This document shows positions 15,923-21,662 of a DNA stretch of 25,384 bases, in pieces. The first letter of the stretch is position 1. The number at the start of each line of letters is the position of its first letter. The DNA comes from a virus. Under the pieces are notes generated by a model. That model saw nothing but the letters and a program-made list of their open reading frames with translations, ran no database searches and was not told the DNA's origin. The DNA is taken from IMG/VR virus record IMGVR_UViG_3300006750_000072, positions 1 through 25,384 of that record; one strand, written 5' to 3'. A program made the position numbers and the translations under genes.

Positions 15923-16828
15923 TTATTTATGAGAATAGTTAGTTTCGCCATTGATCAGGCGATGAATGACGCGAACATCATTGACTACATCATCCATCAG
16001 TAAGCCAGGACGCCATGTGGCGAACCGGCCAAGAGAGTAAATGTTATAAACTTCAGTCGCCCAAAGAATGAAACGCTTGCGTTCTGTGTCGTCGATAGGA
16101 AGTATCTTAGCATATCGTTGTTCGTGGACTGTCACTTCTTTTATTCTGTCAGCCCCAATCCCGATCACCCCAGAGGCGAAGGCCATGATCTGTTCAAGGC
16201 TCGCTGGGTTAGGCTCATCCATGATGGGGCACTCAACAATCATCTCGTCGCCTGTGACTGATATCCTTGACCCTGGAAACTCTGGCTGGGGCACATACAG
16301 ACTGAAGTAGGCGTTCATGTCATCAATTCGTGCCTTGATGTTGCGACCACTGACGTGGTTGAACTCAGCCTTGATGTCCCAATCAAGCATCTTCATCAAG
16401 ATGGGCATTGGTATTGTTGATATGACAGGCTTGCATGGTTTGAAATAGCCACTATCAACACTCATGCCAAACTTGATCGGTGCCATGACACAATCAGCCA
16501 TGCGCTGTACTAGATCAGGAGGGGAAATGTATCTGGTGGAGACTTCCCCAGTGGCAGTGGTAATTGATCGCAGAGACGACGACCCTGTGTTCTTGTAGCT
16601 GTAGGCCATCGCATCTGCGACCGGGTTGCGCCATGGGTGAGAAGCCTTCATCACCCTGACTTCTTTAAAGGGGATGTTCAACACATCAGCCACAACAGTG
16701 GACCGGAACCGCAGAACAGCTGAGTGGTTGTTGGGGATTTCTGTCTGTCGCTCAATAATCTCTGAGCATTCTCCCCTGAGCATAGCACCAGCCAAAAGGC
16801 CAGCCATGCCTGCACCAACCACAATCAT
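15923..16828 (-). CDS. FAD/NAD(P)-binding oxidoreductase-like protein
   Basis: This 301-residue protein begins MIVVGAGMAGLLAGAML, a Rossmann dinucleotide-binding motif (GxGxxG at 5-10) placed right at the N-terminus. It ends with YSLGRFATWRPGLLMDDVVNDV (about 266-287), which resembles the second FAD-contact region of amine-oxidase/UDP-galactopyranose-mutase-like flavoproteins. The middle (STIPMPILMKML) is also typical. It is shorter than bacterial relatives. The substrate is unknown; relatives occur in other phages. It overlaps the upstream gene by an ATGA. A role in nucleotide or glycan modification is possible but not shown. Confidence 0.75.
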   Translation of the reverse strand: MIVVGAGMAGLLAGAMLRGECSEIIERQTEIPNNHSAVLRFRSTVVADVLNIPFKEVRVMKASHPWRNPVADAMAYSYKNTGSSSLRSITTATGEVSTRYISPPDLVQRMADCVMAPIKFGMSVDSGYFKPCKPVISTIPMPILMKMLDWDIKAEFNHVSGRNIKARIDDMNAYFSLYVPQPEFPGSRISVTGDEMIVECPIMDEPNPASLEQIMAFASGVIGIGADRIKEVTVHEQRYAKILPIDDTERKRFILWATEVYNIYSLGRFATWRPGLLMDDVVNDVRVIHRLINGETNYSHK

Positions 16829-17394
16829 TTCTTCACCCTTGTCGCTTTCACGACCTTGCCTGTGTAAAGTCCAAGGGTGTCGGCATCAATGTCTTCACCA
16901 TTGCGTATGCGCTCACTGGCATAAGCCTTCAGCTGCATTGCATTGACCCCAAGGTCCAGATTCACAGGATGGCCATCTTTAACCAAGGACTCAGCGAGGC
17001 TTTTTGCTTCGTCGTGCTGGCTGACGCCAAACGCCATCTTCACCTCTGTACGAATCAGACCTTCACCATCATGAGCCTTGAGCCAATCAAGTGCAGCCTT
17101 ACGCTCTTTCTCTCCTTTAGGCAGCGAGCCGTTCACAAAGTTGGTGACCTTGCACTCCCAGCCATTGTGGGTGAAGTGATCGCTCTGGATCTCTGCCATA
17201 AGATCTGGCAACCGGCCAGTGCGCAAAGCCTGCAAGGATTGCTTAGCAGCCTTTAGATCTCCCTCAAGCTGGTCAATGATCTCCTCCATCTCAATCATTT
17301 CCTGAATGTGTTTGCGAAGTGAAGCCAGGGCATCCGGGGAGGCCGAAGCCTCCCCATCTGTGCCGACGTCAAATTCATCGACAACATCAATCAT
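16825..17394 (-). CDS. conserved-looking phage protein, 189 residues, function unknown
   Basis: The N-terminal 25 residues are acidic. A likely coiled coil follows (about residues 25-60, LASLRKHIQEMIEMEEIIDQ and LKAAKQSLQAL), and then a globular part with WECKVTNFVNGSLPKGEKERKAALDWL. The design resembles proteins that accompany phage ssDNA-binding proteins, and a nuclease-inhibitor (Gam-like) coiled coil is another thought. Neither is supported by a diagnostic motif. I use the ATG at 17394, which overlaps the upstream stop (TGATG) and has GAGGAGG 8 bases before it; a GTG one codon earlier is also open. It is the second gene of the minus operon. Confidence 0.65.
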   Translation of the reverse strand: MIDVVDEFDVGTDGEASASPDALASLRKHIQEMIEMEEIIDQLEGDLKAAKQSLQALRTGRLPDLMAEIQSDHFTHNGWECKVTNFVNGSLPKGEKERKAALDWLKAHDGEGLIRTEVKMAFGVSQHDEAKSLAESLVKDGHPVNLDLGVNAMQLKAYASERIRNGEDIDADTLGLYTGKVVKATRVKK

Positions 17395-18191
17395 CACATA
17401 TCCTCCTCATTGTTGGAGGTCGATGATGCCGGTTGCATGCTCGCAACATCAGCGTTGGCACTACCCTTGATCAAAGTCTCAAGGAAGCCTTCACAGTCAG
17501 ATTTGATTGACTGCCAATCAGCCACAACACCCTCTGCCTCCAATTCAGGCAGCGTGGCGCCACGGTCAATTTTCCAACCAGCCCATTCGCCTTCAGAGTT
17601 GGACTCCTCAGCGGTTGTGAGATGGTAGCACCGATAAAAGAGCTTCGGCGTATAAGTTGAACCATCGACCCTCGTCAGCTTTTCGCCAGTGGCAAGTGTG
17701 AGCCACTTACGAGCCTTCTTGAGCTGGGTCGACGCCATTGGCAGAAAACACTTGCGTCCTTCGGCTGTCAGATTGAGTCCGAAGAACTGAGCAGTCTCTG
17801 CAATGTAATTCCCATTCGGAAGAATTGGCTGCTTCTTCTCGTTGCGGGTAGTCTGATCCAAGATGGCAGGGTCAGAGTGGATGTTGACCAAGCCTTGGCC
17901 GCTGGCACGAGGTGCCCACTCAAGATAATCCTTGCGGTAAAACACCGGCAAGAATAAAATGCCATCGTTGAAAACCTCACCAGTGCCAATATCGCAGATG
18001 TCACCAATCTGGGCACCTTCAATGTACTCAGCCTTCTTCTTGGAGATTTGCGGTGAGAGCGCCTGCAGAATCGAGAGGCGAGGAACCAGTAGATCGTTGG
18101 CCCCTACATTTTCGAGGCCTGTGTTGCCTCCGTCAAACGCATTAGCAACTGAGACAGCGGTTGACTTCTTCTTAGTGATTGCTTTGGCCAT
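17394..18191 (-). CDS. putative single-stranded DNA-binding / replication protein
   Basis: This protein of 265 residues is the first gene of the replication operon. It has a basic N-terminus (AKAITKKKSTAV), then VPRLSILQALSPQISKKKAEYIEGAQIGD (about 36-65). FLPVFYRKDYLEWAPRASGQGL (about 80-102) comes next, and it closes with a Ser-rich linker and an acidic tip NNEEDM. The PRLxxLQALSP and YxRDYLEW blocks recur in uncharacterised phage replication proteins, and the acidic tail is typical of ssDNA-binding proteins that recruit partners. The assignment remains an inference. Two ATG codons follow an AGGAGG site; the second (18191) has the better spacing. Confidence 0.55.
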   Translation of the reverse strand: MAKAITKKKSTAVSVANAFDGGNTGLENVGANDLLVPRLSILQALSPQISKKKAEYIEGAQIGDICDIGTGEVFNDGILFLPVFYRKDYLEWAPRASGQGLVNIHSDPAILDQTTRNEKKQPILPNGNYIAETAQFFGLNLTAEGRKCFLPMASTQLKKARKWLTLATGEKLTRVDGSTYTPKLFYRCYHLTTAEESNSEGEWAGWKIDRGATLPELEAEGVVADWQSIKSDCEGFLETLIKGSANADVASMQPASSTSNNEEDM

Positions 18192-18255
18192 CATGGCCTC
18201 CTTTCATTCCCCATCCAAAAGGTATGGTGCTGTTGGGGATCCAGCACGCCTATTA

Positions 18256-18291
18256 TGCCCCAGTTTTATATAAAATGAAAGGTTTTTCAAA
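18256..18291 (-). promoter_or_regulatory. putative promoter of the replication operon
   Basis: The minus strand here reads ATTTGAAAA, 13 bases, TTTATATAAAACTGG, then GGCATAAT. The first two parts match the motif upstream of the packaging operon (6196-6231), including a shared 12-mer (GTTTTATATAAA on the plus strand at 18263-18274 and 6196-6207). It lies about 65-100 bases before the first gene of the operon. The spacing between boxes is not ideal for a plain sigma70 promoter. Confidence 0.45.
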
Positions 18292-18318
18292 TTGGCAGAG
18301 AAGAAAATCGTTAAATCG

Positions 18319-18391
18319 TTGAAAAGGCTAAAAAGAAAATCTAAGAATTAGTGAAAAAACACTTTTCTTTTGTGCCATTTTCAGCGATAAT
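18319..18391 (+). promoter_or_regulatory. putative plus-strand early promoter region
   Basis: Two candidates lie upstream of the ribozyme operon. One is TTGAAA (18319-18324), 17 bases, TAAGAA (18342-18347). The other is a GATAAT box at 18386-18391 without a convincing -35, which would start RNA close to 18397, exactly where the structured leader begins. The region is AT-rich and lies between the divergent operons. Both are weak matches and either could be used. Confidence 0.4.
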
Positions 18392-18397
18392 ACTAGG

Positions 18398-18535
18398 GTC
18401 CGGTAGGAACCGGCACCTGGCCCGATGGCTCTTGATCCTCGCAGGTGGGTTGACCCCCAAAAGACGGTTCCTGGTTTCCGGCAAGAGATCCGACCCCAGC
18501 GAGGGGCACGCAAACTCTGCGAGTCAAACAACAAA
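18398..18535 (+). ncRNA. structured 5' leader of unknown class
   Basis: This GC-rich stretch of about 138 bases sits in an AT-rich gap and holds many complementary segments. They are CCGGT-AGGA-ACCGG; AGGAACCG with CGGTTCCT; CACCTG with CAGGTG; CTCTTG with CAAGAG; CTCGCAG with CTGCGAG; and CCCC-AGCGA-GGGG. Some pairings exclude each other, so a switch or a pseudoknot is possible. It ends where the first hammerhead begins. I could not match it to a riboswitch; TCCTCGC and GGCAA recall parts of HDV-like ribozymes, but the full fold does not fit. No reading frame with a ribosome binding site lies in it. Confidence 0.55.
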
Positions 18536-18598
18536 GTCGAAATCGGGCACACTGCCCGATCTTGGGGAAACGGGCTACCCCAACTGATGAGACAGCCC
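18536..18598 (+). ncRNA. type II hammerhead ribozyme 1
   Basis: Stem II is GTC (18536-18538) with GAC (18591-18593). The core is GAAA (18539-18542) and CTGATGA (18584-18590). Stem III is TCGGGCA (18543-18549) with TGCCCGA (18553-18559), closed on the core side by A-T. Cleavage is expected after C18561 (AUC triplet). Stem I is TTGGGG (18562-18567) with CCCCAA (18578-18583), with a 10-base loop. The loop GGGCT (18572-18576) can pair with AGCCC (18594-18598) as a pseudoknot. Because stem II is the open stem, this is type II. It lies between the structured leader and the first gene, and cleavage would remove the leader from the mRNA. Confidence 0.93.
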
Positions 18599-18623
18599 AC
18601 CAATCAAAGAAGAGGAGGCCATC

Positions 18624-19088
18624 ATGGTTGGCATCGCTTCTGATAAACGCATCATGACTGACAAGTTCAACTCCATGCAGGTTGCTGCTGACTCTATCGG
18701 AGAAAGCAATGACTGCACGGTCAAAGCTCTGGCAGCAGTCTGCAACGTTGACTACCTAGTTGCCCACACTGCTCTGGAACATGCTGGCCGCAAAAAAGGA
18801 AGAGGCTCATCCGTATGGGACATGTCTTCAGCTCTCAAGGAGTTTGGCTTCGAAATGGAGACGGTGGACCAGCAAGAGTTCATCAGCCAGTATCCTGGCA
18901 ACCACAAGAATCTACGATCAGTTACCACCCACCACATGGACCGCTTCAACAAGGTCTGGGCGGATGGCGAGACCTACTTGATTTATACAAGAGGTCACGT
19001 TCTGGCGGTTATTGACGGAGTCAACCACGACTGGACAAAAGGTCGTGCGATGAGAGCCGTTGCCATCAAGCGCATCAAGCGCATCTGA
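18624..19088 (+). CDS. papain-like cysteine peptidase-fold protein
   Basis: This 154-residue protein begins the plus-strand operon. It has a possible catalytic triad: Cys31 in ESNDCTVKALAAV, His125 in RGHVLAVIDG and Asn134 or Asp136 in VNHDW. This is the order of papain-like (C39/transglutaminase-like) proteins, and the NDCxVxALA plus AGRKxGxG pattern recurs in phage proteins of unknown role. Substrate and activity are unknown; a host-takeover peptidase is a reasonable inference. A strong GAGGAGG site precedes the ATG. The TGA stop is part of stem II of hammerhead 2, so ribosomes terminating here would cover the ribozyme. Confidence 0.75.
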   Translation: MVGIASDKRIMTDKFNSMQVAADSIGESNDCTVKALAAVCNVDYLVAHTALEHAGRKKGRGSSVWDMSSALKEFGFEMETVDQQEFISQYPGNHKNLRSVTTHHMDRFNKVWADGETYLIYTRGHVLAVIDGVNHDWTKGRAMRAVAIKRIKRI

Positions 19089-19149
19089 CGAAACCGGGCA
19101 CGTTGCCCGGTCTGTGGGATCTGCCCTCCCCACACTGATGAGTCAGGGC
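19087..19149 (+). ncRNA. type II hammerhead ribozyme 2
   Basis: Stem II is GAC (19087-19089, extendable to CTGAC from 19085) with GTC (19142-19144, extendable to GTCAG). The core is GAAA (19090-19093) and CTGATGA (19135-19141). Stem III is CCGGGCA (19094-19100) with TGCCCGG (19104-19110). Cleavage is expected after C19112 (GUC). Stem I is TGTGGG (19113-19118) with CCCACA (19129-19134), with a 10-base loop. The pseudoknot is GCCCT (19123-19127) with AGGGC (19145-19149). The stem II extension and the pseudoknot compete for two bases. It separates the first and second genes, and the upstream TGA (19086-19088) lies in stem II. Confidence 0.95.
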
Positions 19150-19173
19150 ACCACCTTAAAGGGAGTCAACATC

Positions 19174-19515
19174 ATGTTGAAAGTCCACCAGATCGTTCTC
19201 ACCACTCCTCAAGTCAATCAGGTCAATATGGCCAGCCGCAACAACGAGCCTGTTCCGGAGTTTTACCCAGCCTACCTCGACGCCACGTTCGGCAAGATTG
19301 AGAAGGCACAGGAGCTTGGCCTCTACAATCACGTTGCGGATGTCAGCACTGACGACCTCGAAGTTGGCTTTGCGGTCATGAACCGCTGGAGCGAGGTTGA
19401 CGAGAAGATGGTTCGCCGCCACGCCGACCTTCACTCCATGAGCGTTGGCGACATCGTCGAGAAGGAAGACGGCTCAAAGTGGCTGTGCACCTCTTTCGGA
19501 TTCACCCAAATTTAG
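19174..19515 (+). CDS. small phage protein with SMSVGD motif
   Basis: I use the ATG at 19174 (113 residues) because AAAGGGAG precedes it; a longer frame would run back through ribozyme 2. The N-terminus is beta-like (MLKVHQIVLTTPQVNQVNM). The C-terminal block SMSVGDIVEKEDGSKWLCTSFGF resembles small proteins found beside DUF932 genes in phages and plasmids. Molecular function is unknown. The TAG stop overlaps the first base pair of stem II of ribozyme 3, so end of translation and ribozyme folding are linked in space. Confidence 0.75.
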   Translation: MLKVHQIVLTTPQVNQVNMASRNNEPVPEFYPAYLDATFGKIEKAQELGLYNHVADVSTDDLEVGFAVMNRWSEVDEKMVRRHADLHSMSVGDIVEKEDGSKWLCTSFGFTQI

Positions 19516-19576
19516 TCGAAACCGACCTTCGGGTCGGTCTTGGGGATCTGCCCTCCCCCAACTGATGAGACAGGGC
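19515..19576 (+). ncRNA. type II hammerhead ribozyme 3
   Basis: Stem II is GTC (19515-19517) with GAC (19569-19571). The core is GAAA (19518-19521) and CTGATGA (19562-19568). Stem III is CCGACC (19522-19527) with GGTCGG (19532-19537), capped by a TTCG tetraloop. Cleavage is expected after C19539 (GUC). Stem I is TTGGGG (19540-19545) with CCCCAA (19556-19561), with a 10-base loop. The pseudoknot is GCCCT (19550-19554) with AGGGC (19572-19576). The C(UUCG)G tetraloop, absent from the other copies, shows that stem III is kept as a structure and not as sequence. Confidence 0.95.
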
Positions 19577-19599
19577 TTACTACTATGAGGAGAAAGAAA

Positions 19600-19800
19600 A
19601 TGACTGAAGCAACTCCTAAAGTCTATGGCATTGATGCCTTCCTCGGCAACATGATGGGGAAGGATCGTGTCGAAACGATCGCAGCTGGCATGTGCATGAT
19701 GTGCGACGGCCATGCCAAAGAGTTCACTGATGATCTCTCAAAGAAAGAGTACACCATCAGCGGAATGTGTCAGAAATGCCAGGACAAAGCGTTTACCTGA
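19600..19800 (+). CDS. small zinc-ribbon-like protein
   Basis: This 66-residue protein has two Cys pairs, CMMC and CQKC, in an arrangement (about residues 32-60) that suggests a zinc ribbon. Between them is FTDDLSKKEYTISGM, a pattern seen in small phage and plasmid proteins near DUF932 genes. The ATG at 19600 has an excellent GAGGAGA site; an upstream in-frame ATG lies inside ribozyme 3 and is unlikely. It probably binds DNA, RNA or protein, with no evidence for which. Ribozyme 4 begins 8 bases after its TGA. Confidence 0.78.
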   Translation: MTEATPKVYGIDAFLGNMMGKDRVETIAAGMCMMCDGHAKEFTDDLSKKEYTISGMCQKCQDKAFT

Positions 19801-19808
19801 AACCAAAA

Positions 19809-19871
19809 GGCGAAACCGGGGCATCGCCCCGGTCTGCAGGTCACGGGCATCCTGCACTGATGAGCTTGCCC
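19809..19871 (+). ncRNA. type II hammerhead ribozyme 4
   Basis: Stem II is GGC (19809-19811) with GCT (19864-19866), one G-U pair. The core is GAAA (19812-19815) and CTGATGA (19857-19863). Stem III is CCGGGGC (19816-19822) with GCCCCGG (19826-19832). Cleavage is expected after C19834 (GUC). Stem I is TGCAGG (19835-19840) with CCTGCA (19851-19856), with a 10-base loop. The pseudoknot is GGGCA (19845-19849) with TGCCC (19867-19871). Compared with the other copies, stems I, II and III and the pseudoknot all change on both strands together. It is followed after 9 bases by the long stem element before the DUF932 gene. Confidence 0.95.
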
Positions 19872-19880
19872 ACACCGAGA

Positions 19881-20036
19881 GAGGCACTTACCGGGAAGGT
19901 AGCATTGACACGACCAAATAACGCAATGCGCCAGTTCCGAGAGGCGACGCGCTGGACCAGAGGTGATGCATACACACTGGAAAGGCACTGGAGAAGTTCA
20001 GGCTGTGGTGGCCGGACCCTTCCCGGTAAGTGCCTC
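19881..20036 (+). ncRNA. 156-nt structured RNA element closed by a perfect 19-bp stem
   Basis: GAGGCACTTACCGGGAAGG (19881-19899) is exactly complementary to 20018-20036. The 118 bases between hold smaller hairpins: GCATTG with CAATGC, CCAG with CTGG (twice), and CTGGA-GAAG-TTCAG. The element lies between ribozyme 4 and the DUF932 gene, and its right arm ends 21 bases before the ATG. An open frame runs through it, but it has no start signal and also runs through ribozyme 4, so I treat the stretch as RNA. The class is not recognised. A protected 5' UTR, a protein-binding site or a new catalytic RNA are all possible. Confidence 0.65.
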
Positions 20037-20057
20037 CCTCAAACATTGGAGACTAAT

Positions 20058-21011
20058 ATGTCACATCAAGTTGAAACAATGGCCTACGCAGGTGCAGTCC
20101 CTTGGCATGGACTTGGTGCTAGGGTCGATCAAGACGTTAGCGTTGAAGAGATGCTTGAGGCTGCTGGCCTTAACTGGCGTCTTGAGAAGTTGCCGCTGGT
20201 TGCGAAGTTGCCCAACGGTGATGCCCTGCCAGTCGATGACAAGTTCGCTCTGACCCGTAACACAGACAACAAGGTCATGAGTGTTTGCTCCGGAGCATGG
20301 ACACCGTTCCAGCCGGAAGAGACTATCAGCTTCATGCGCGAGTATGTTGAAGCTGGTGGGGCCAAGCTGGAGACAGCTGGCTCGTTGCGTGGCGGTCGCA
20401 CTGTCTGGGGTCTGGCCAAATTGGACCATACCTTCTCAGTCCGCAAGGGTGACGAAGTGCATGGCTACCTGCTGATCACATCACCGATGGAAGTTGGCAG
20501 GTCCACTCAGATCCGCACCACCACTGTCAGGGTCGTCTGCGCTAACACGCTGGCGATGGCTGAAGGCTCCTCCGACCTGAACTACTCTCAGAACCATCTG
20601 ACAGAGTTCGACGTCGCAGCTGCCAAGGAGAAGGTCAACGAGGCTCACAATCATCTGATTATTGCCGAGAAGAGATTTAAGACAATCTCAAAACTCAAAA
20701 TCGGCATTGAGGATGCTGTTCGTGAGGTGATCGTGCCCACGATAATACCCAAGGTCGCAGAGAGCGAAGCCTACGACGACATCATGCTCCCTGAGTCCCA
20801 GCCCAAAGTGTTGAGCGAGATCATCAACTCAATCAACAATGCTCCTGGTGCTGCTCCTGGTACTGGGTGGGGAGTCCTAAACGGTGTCACCCACTGGGGT
20901 GATCACGTTGCTGGACGCAACAACGCCACTCGCATGCATCGTGCATGGGTCGGCGACATCGCTCGGCATAAGATTGATGTTGAGCAAAAGCTGTACGAAA
21001 TGGCAGCTTAA
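20058..21011 (+). CDS. DUF932 phage/plasmid-like protein
   Basis: This 317-residue protein matches the DUF932 (TIGR03299-type) family of phages and plasmids. It starts MSHQVETMAYAGAVPWHGLG, a highly typical opening. ADE/LPLVAKLPNG-like and KFALTRNTDNKVM segments follow near residues 45-70, and RTTTVRVVCANTLAMA lies near 155. It ends with TGWGVLNGVTHWGDHVAGRN near 270-290. The biochemical function of DUF932 is not established. The start is the ATG at 20058 with TTGGAG upstream, not the longer frame that covers ribozyme 4. A rho-independent terminator follows it. It is the largest gene of the ribozyme-punctuated block. Confidence 0.92.
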   Translation: MSHQVETMAYAGAVPWHGLGARVDQDVSVEEMLEAAGLNWRLEKLPLVAKLPNGDALPVDDKFALTRNTDNKVMSVCSGAWTPFQPEETISFMREYVEAGGAKLETAGSLRGGRTVWGLAKLDHTFSVRKGDEVHGYLLITSPMEVGRSTQIRTTTVRVVCANTLAMAEGSSDLNYSQNHLTEFDVAAAKEKVNEAHNHLIIAEKRFKTISKLKIGIEDAVREVIVPTIIPKVAESEAYDDIMLPESQPKVLSEIINSINNAPGAAPGTGWGVLNGVTHWGDHVAGRNNATRMHRAWVGDIARHKIDVEQKLYEMAA

Positions 21012-21038
21012 TAAAACAGCGAGCTAAACGCTCCCATG

Positions 21039-21072
21039 CCCCGGAGCCTCTTAGGAGGTGGCCGGGGTTTTT
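21039..21072 (+). terminator. rho-independent terminator after the DUF932 gene
   Basis: CCCCGG (21039-21044) pairs with CCGGGG (21062-21067), with an inner CCTC/GAGG stem and a TTAG loop, followed by TTTTT (21068-21072). It lies 28 bases after the DUF932 stop. The U-tract is short, so partial read-through into the next genes is likely, since no clear promoter follows. Confidence 0.7.
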
Positions 21073-21118
21073 GGGTATCAGGGCCAAGTGCCCACCAACC
21101 AAAGAAGAGGAGGCCATA

Positions 21119-21505
21119 ATGGCCAAAGATTATTCAAGACTGACTTTAAAGCAACTCGCTGCTGAATACAACAACCTTGCTATTGAGGTTGAGAAACAGA
21201 CCGGCGACATCATCCCATCCGTCAAGAAGTTCTCAAACAGGGAGTCTGGCATTAGGCGCACAACTGAGCTGGCCAAGACTCTTGGCCCCAAGGACGACAA
21301 CCGGGGACGTCCAGCTGGCAACAACGGGAAGGGTCTCTTTCCCATCGTTGACGGCAATCCCAGACAAGCAGGGTCGCATGGCTGGCATGCATTCAAGATT
21401 GTCCAGGACAATCCCGGTATCTTGTATGAGGACTATTTAGCTTCCGGTGGCGAGAGCCATCACCTTCGTTGGGACATCCAACACAAGTTCGTGGAGGCTC
21501 GGTGA
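21119..21505 (+). CDS. basic hypothetical protein, 128 residues
   Basis: I do not recognise a named family. The N-terminal part (YSRLTLKQLAAEYNNLAIEV, then KKFSNRESGIRRTTELAKTL) looks helical and basic and could bind DNA. The C-terminal part (AGSHGWHAFKIVQDNPGILYEDYLASG, then HHLRWDIQHKFVEAR) looks like a second small helical domain. The ATG at 21119 has a strong GAGGAGG site. The 33 bases covering this site and start are nearly identical to those before the gene at 18624. It ends 42 bases before palindrome copy 2. Confidence 0.7.
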   Translation: MAKDYSRLTLKQLAAEYNNLAIEVEKQTGDIIPSVKKFSNRESGIRRTTELAKTLGPKDDNRGRPAGNNGKGLFPIVDGNPRQAGSHGWHAFKIVQDNPGILYEDYLASGGESHHLRWDIQHKFVEAR

Positions 21506-21547
21506 GCGAATTCACCGAAAAACTAAATCCTTGGTTTCACACAAAAG

Positions 21548-21662
21548 TGAGGTTCGGAGTTCGTAATTTTTACTTGTTTCAAGACTTTCAGGGAATTAAG
21601 AAAAGAAATAATAATTCCCTGGAGTTTTGGAATACAATGAAAAAAGCGAACTCCGAACCTTG
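21548..21662 (+). repeat. 115-bp nested palindromic element, copy 2
   Basis: It runs from TGAGGTTCGGAGTTCG to CGAACTCCGAACCTTG. An outer inverted repeat of 13 bp (GGTTCGGAGTTCG) surrounds a perfect inner 10-bp one, CAGGGAATTA with TAATTCCCTG. It matches the reverse complement of copy 1 through most of its length. Here the inner stem is perfect and the outer stem is partly lost, the reverse of copy 1. It contains TTGTTT (21574-21579), 17 bases, TAAGAA (21597-21602). It lies between the basic protein gene and the helicase gene; the helicase ribosome binding site (GGAGG) begins right at its end. Function unknown. Confidence 0.85.

Noticed and set aside
4799-17640. Repeated TATAAAAGAG on the plus strand (near 4800, 5761 and 17633) as promoters
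   Set aside because: All lie within minus-strand coding sequence and come from Leu/Phe-Tyr codons; no -35 box or start context fits.
18398-18500. HDV-like ribozyme in the leader
   Set aside because: TCCTCGC and GGCAA occur, but the space for a P3 hairpin is missing and the strand order does not give the nested double pseudoknot, so it is reported only as an unknown structure.
18536-19871. The four repeated motifs as a CRISPR array or simple dispersed repeats
   Set aside because: Only the ribozyme core is constant; the rest changes by compensating pairs, and the spacing is set by genes, not by uniform spacers.
19767-20057. Long N-terminal extension of the DUF932 gene
   Set aside because: The open frame passes through ribozyme 4 and the 19-bp stem element, its residues are unlike the family, and the normal MSHQVETMAYAG start with a ribosome binding site lies at 20058.
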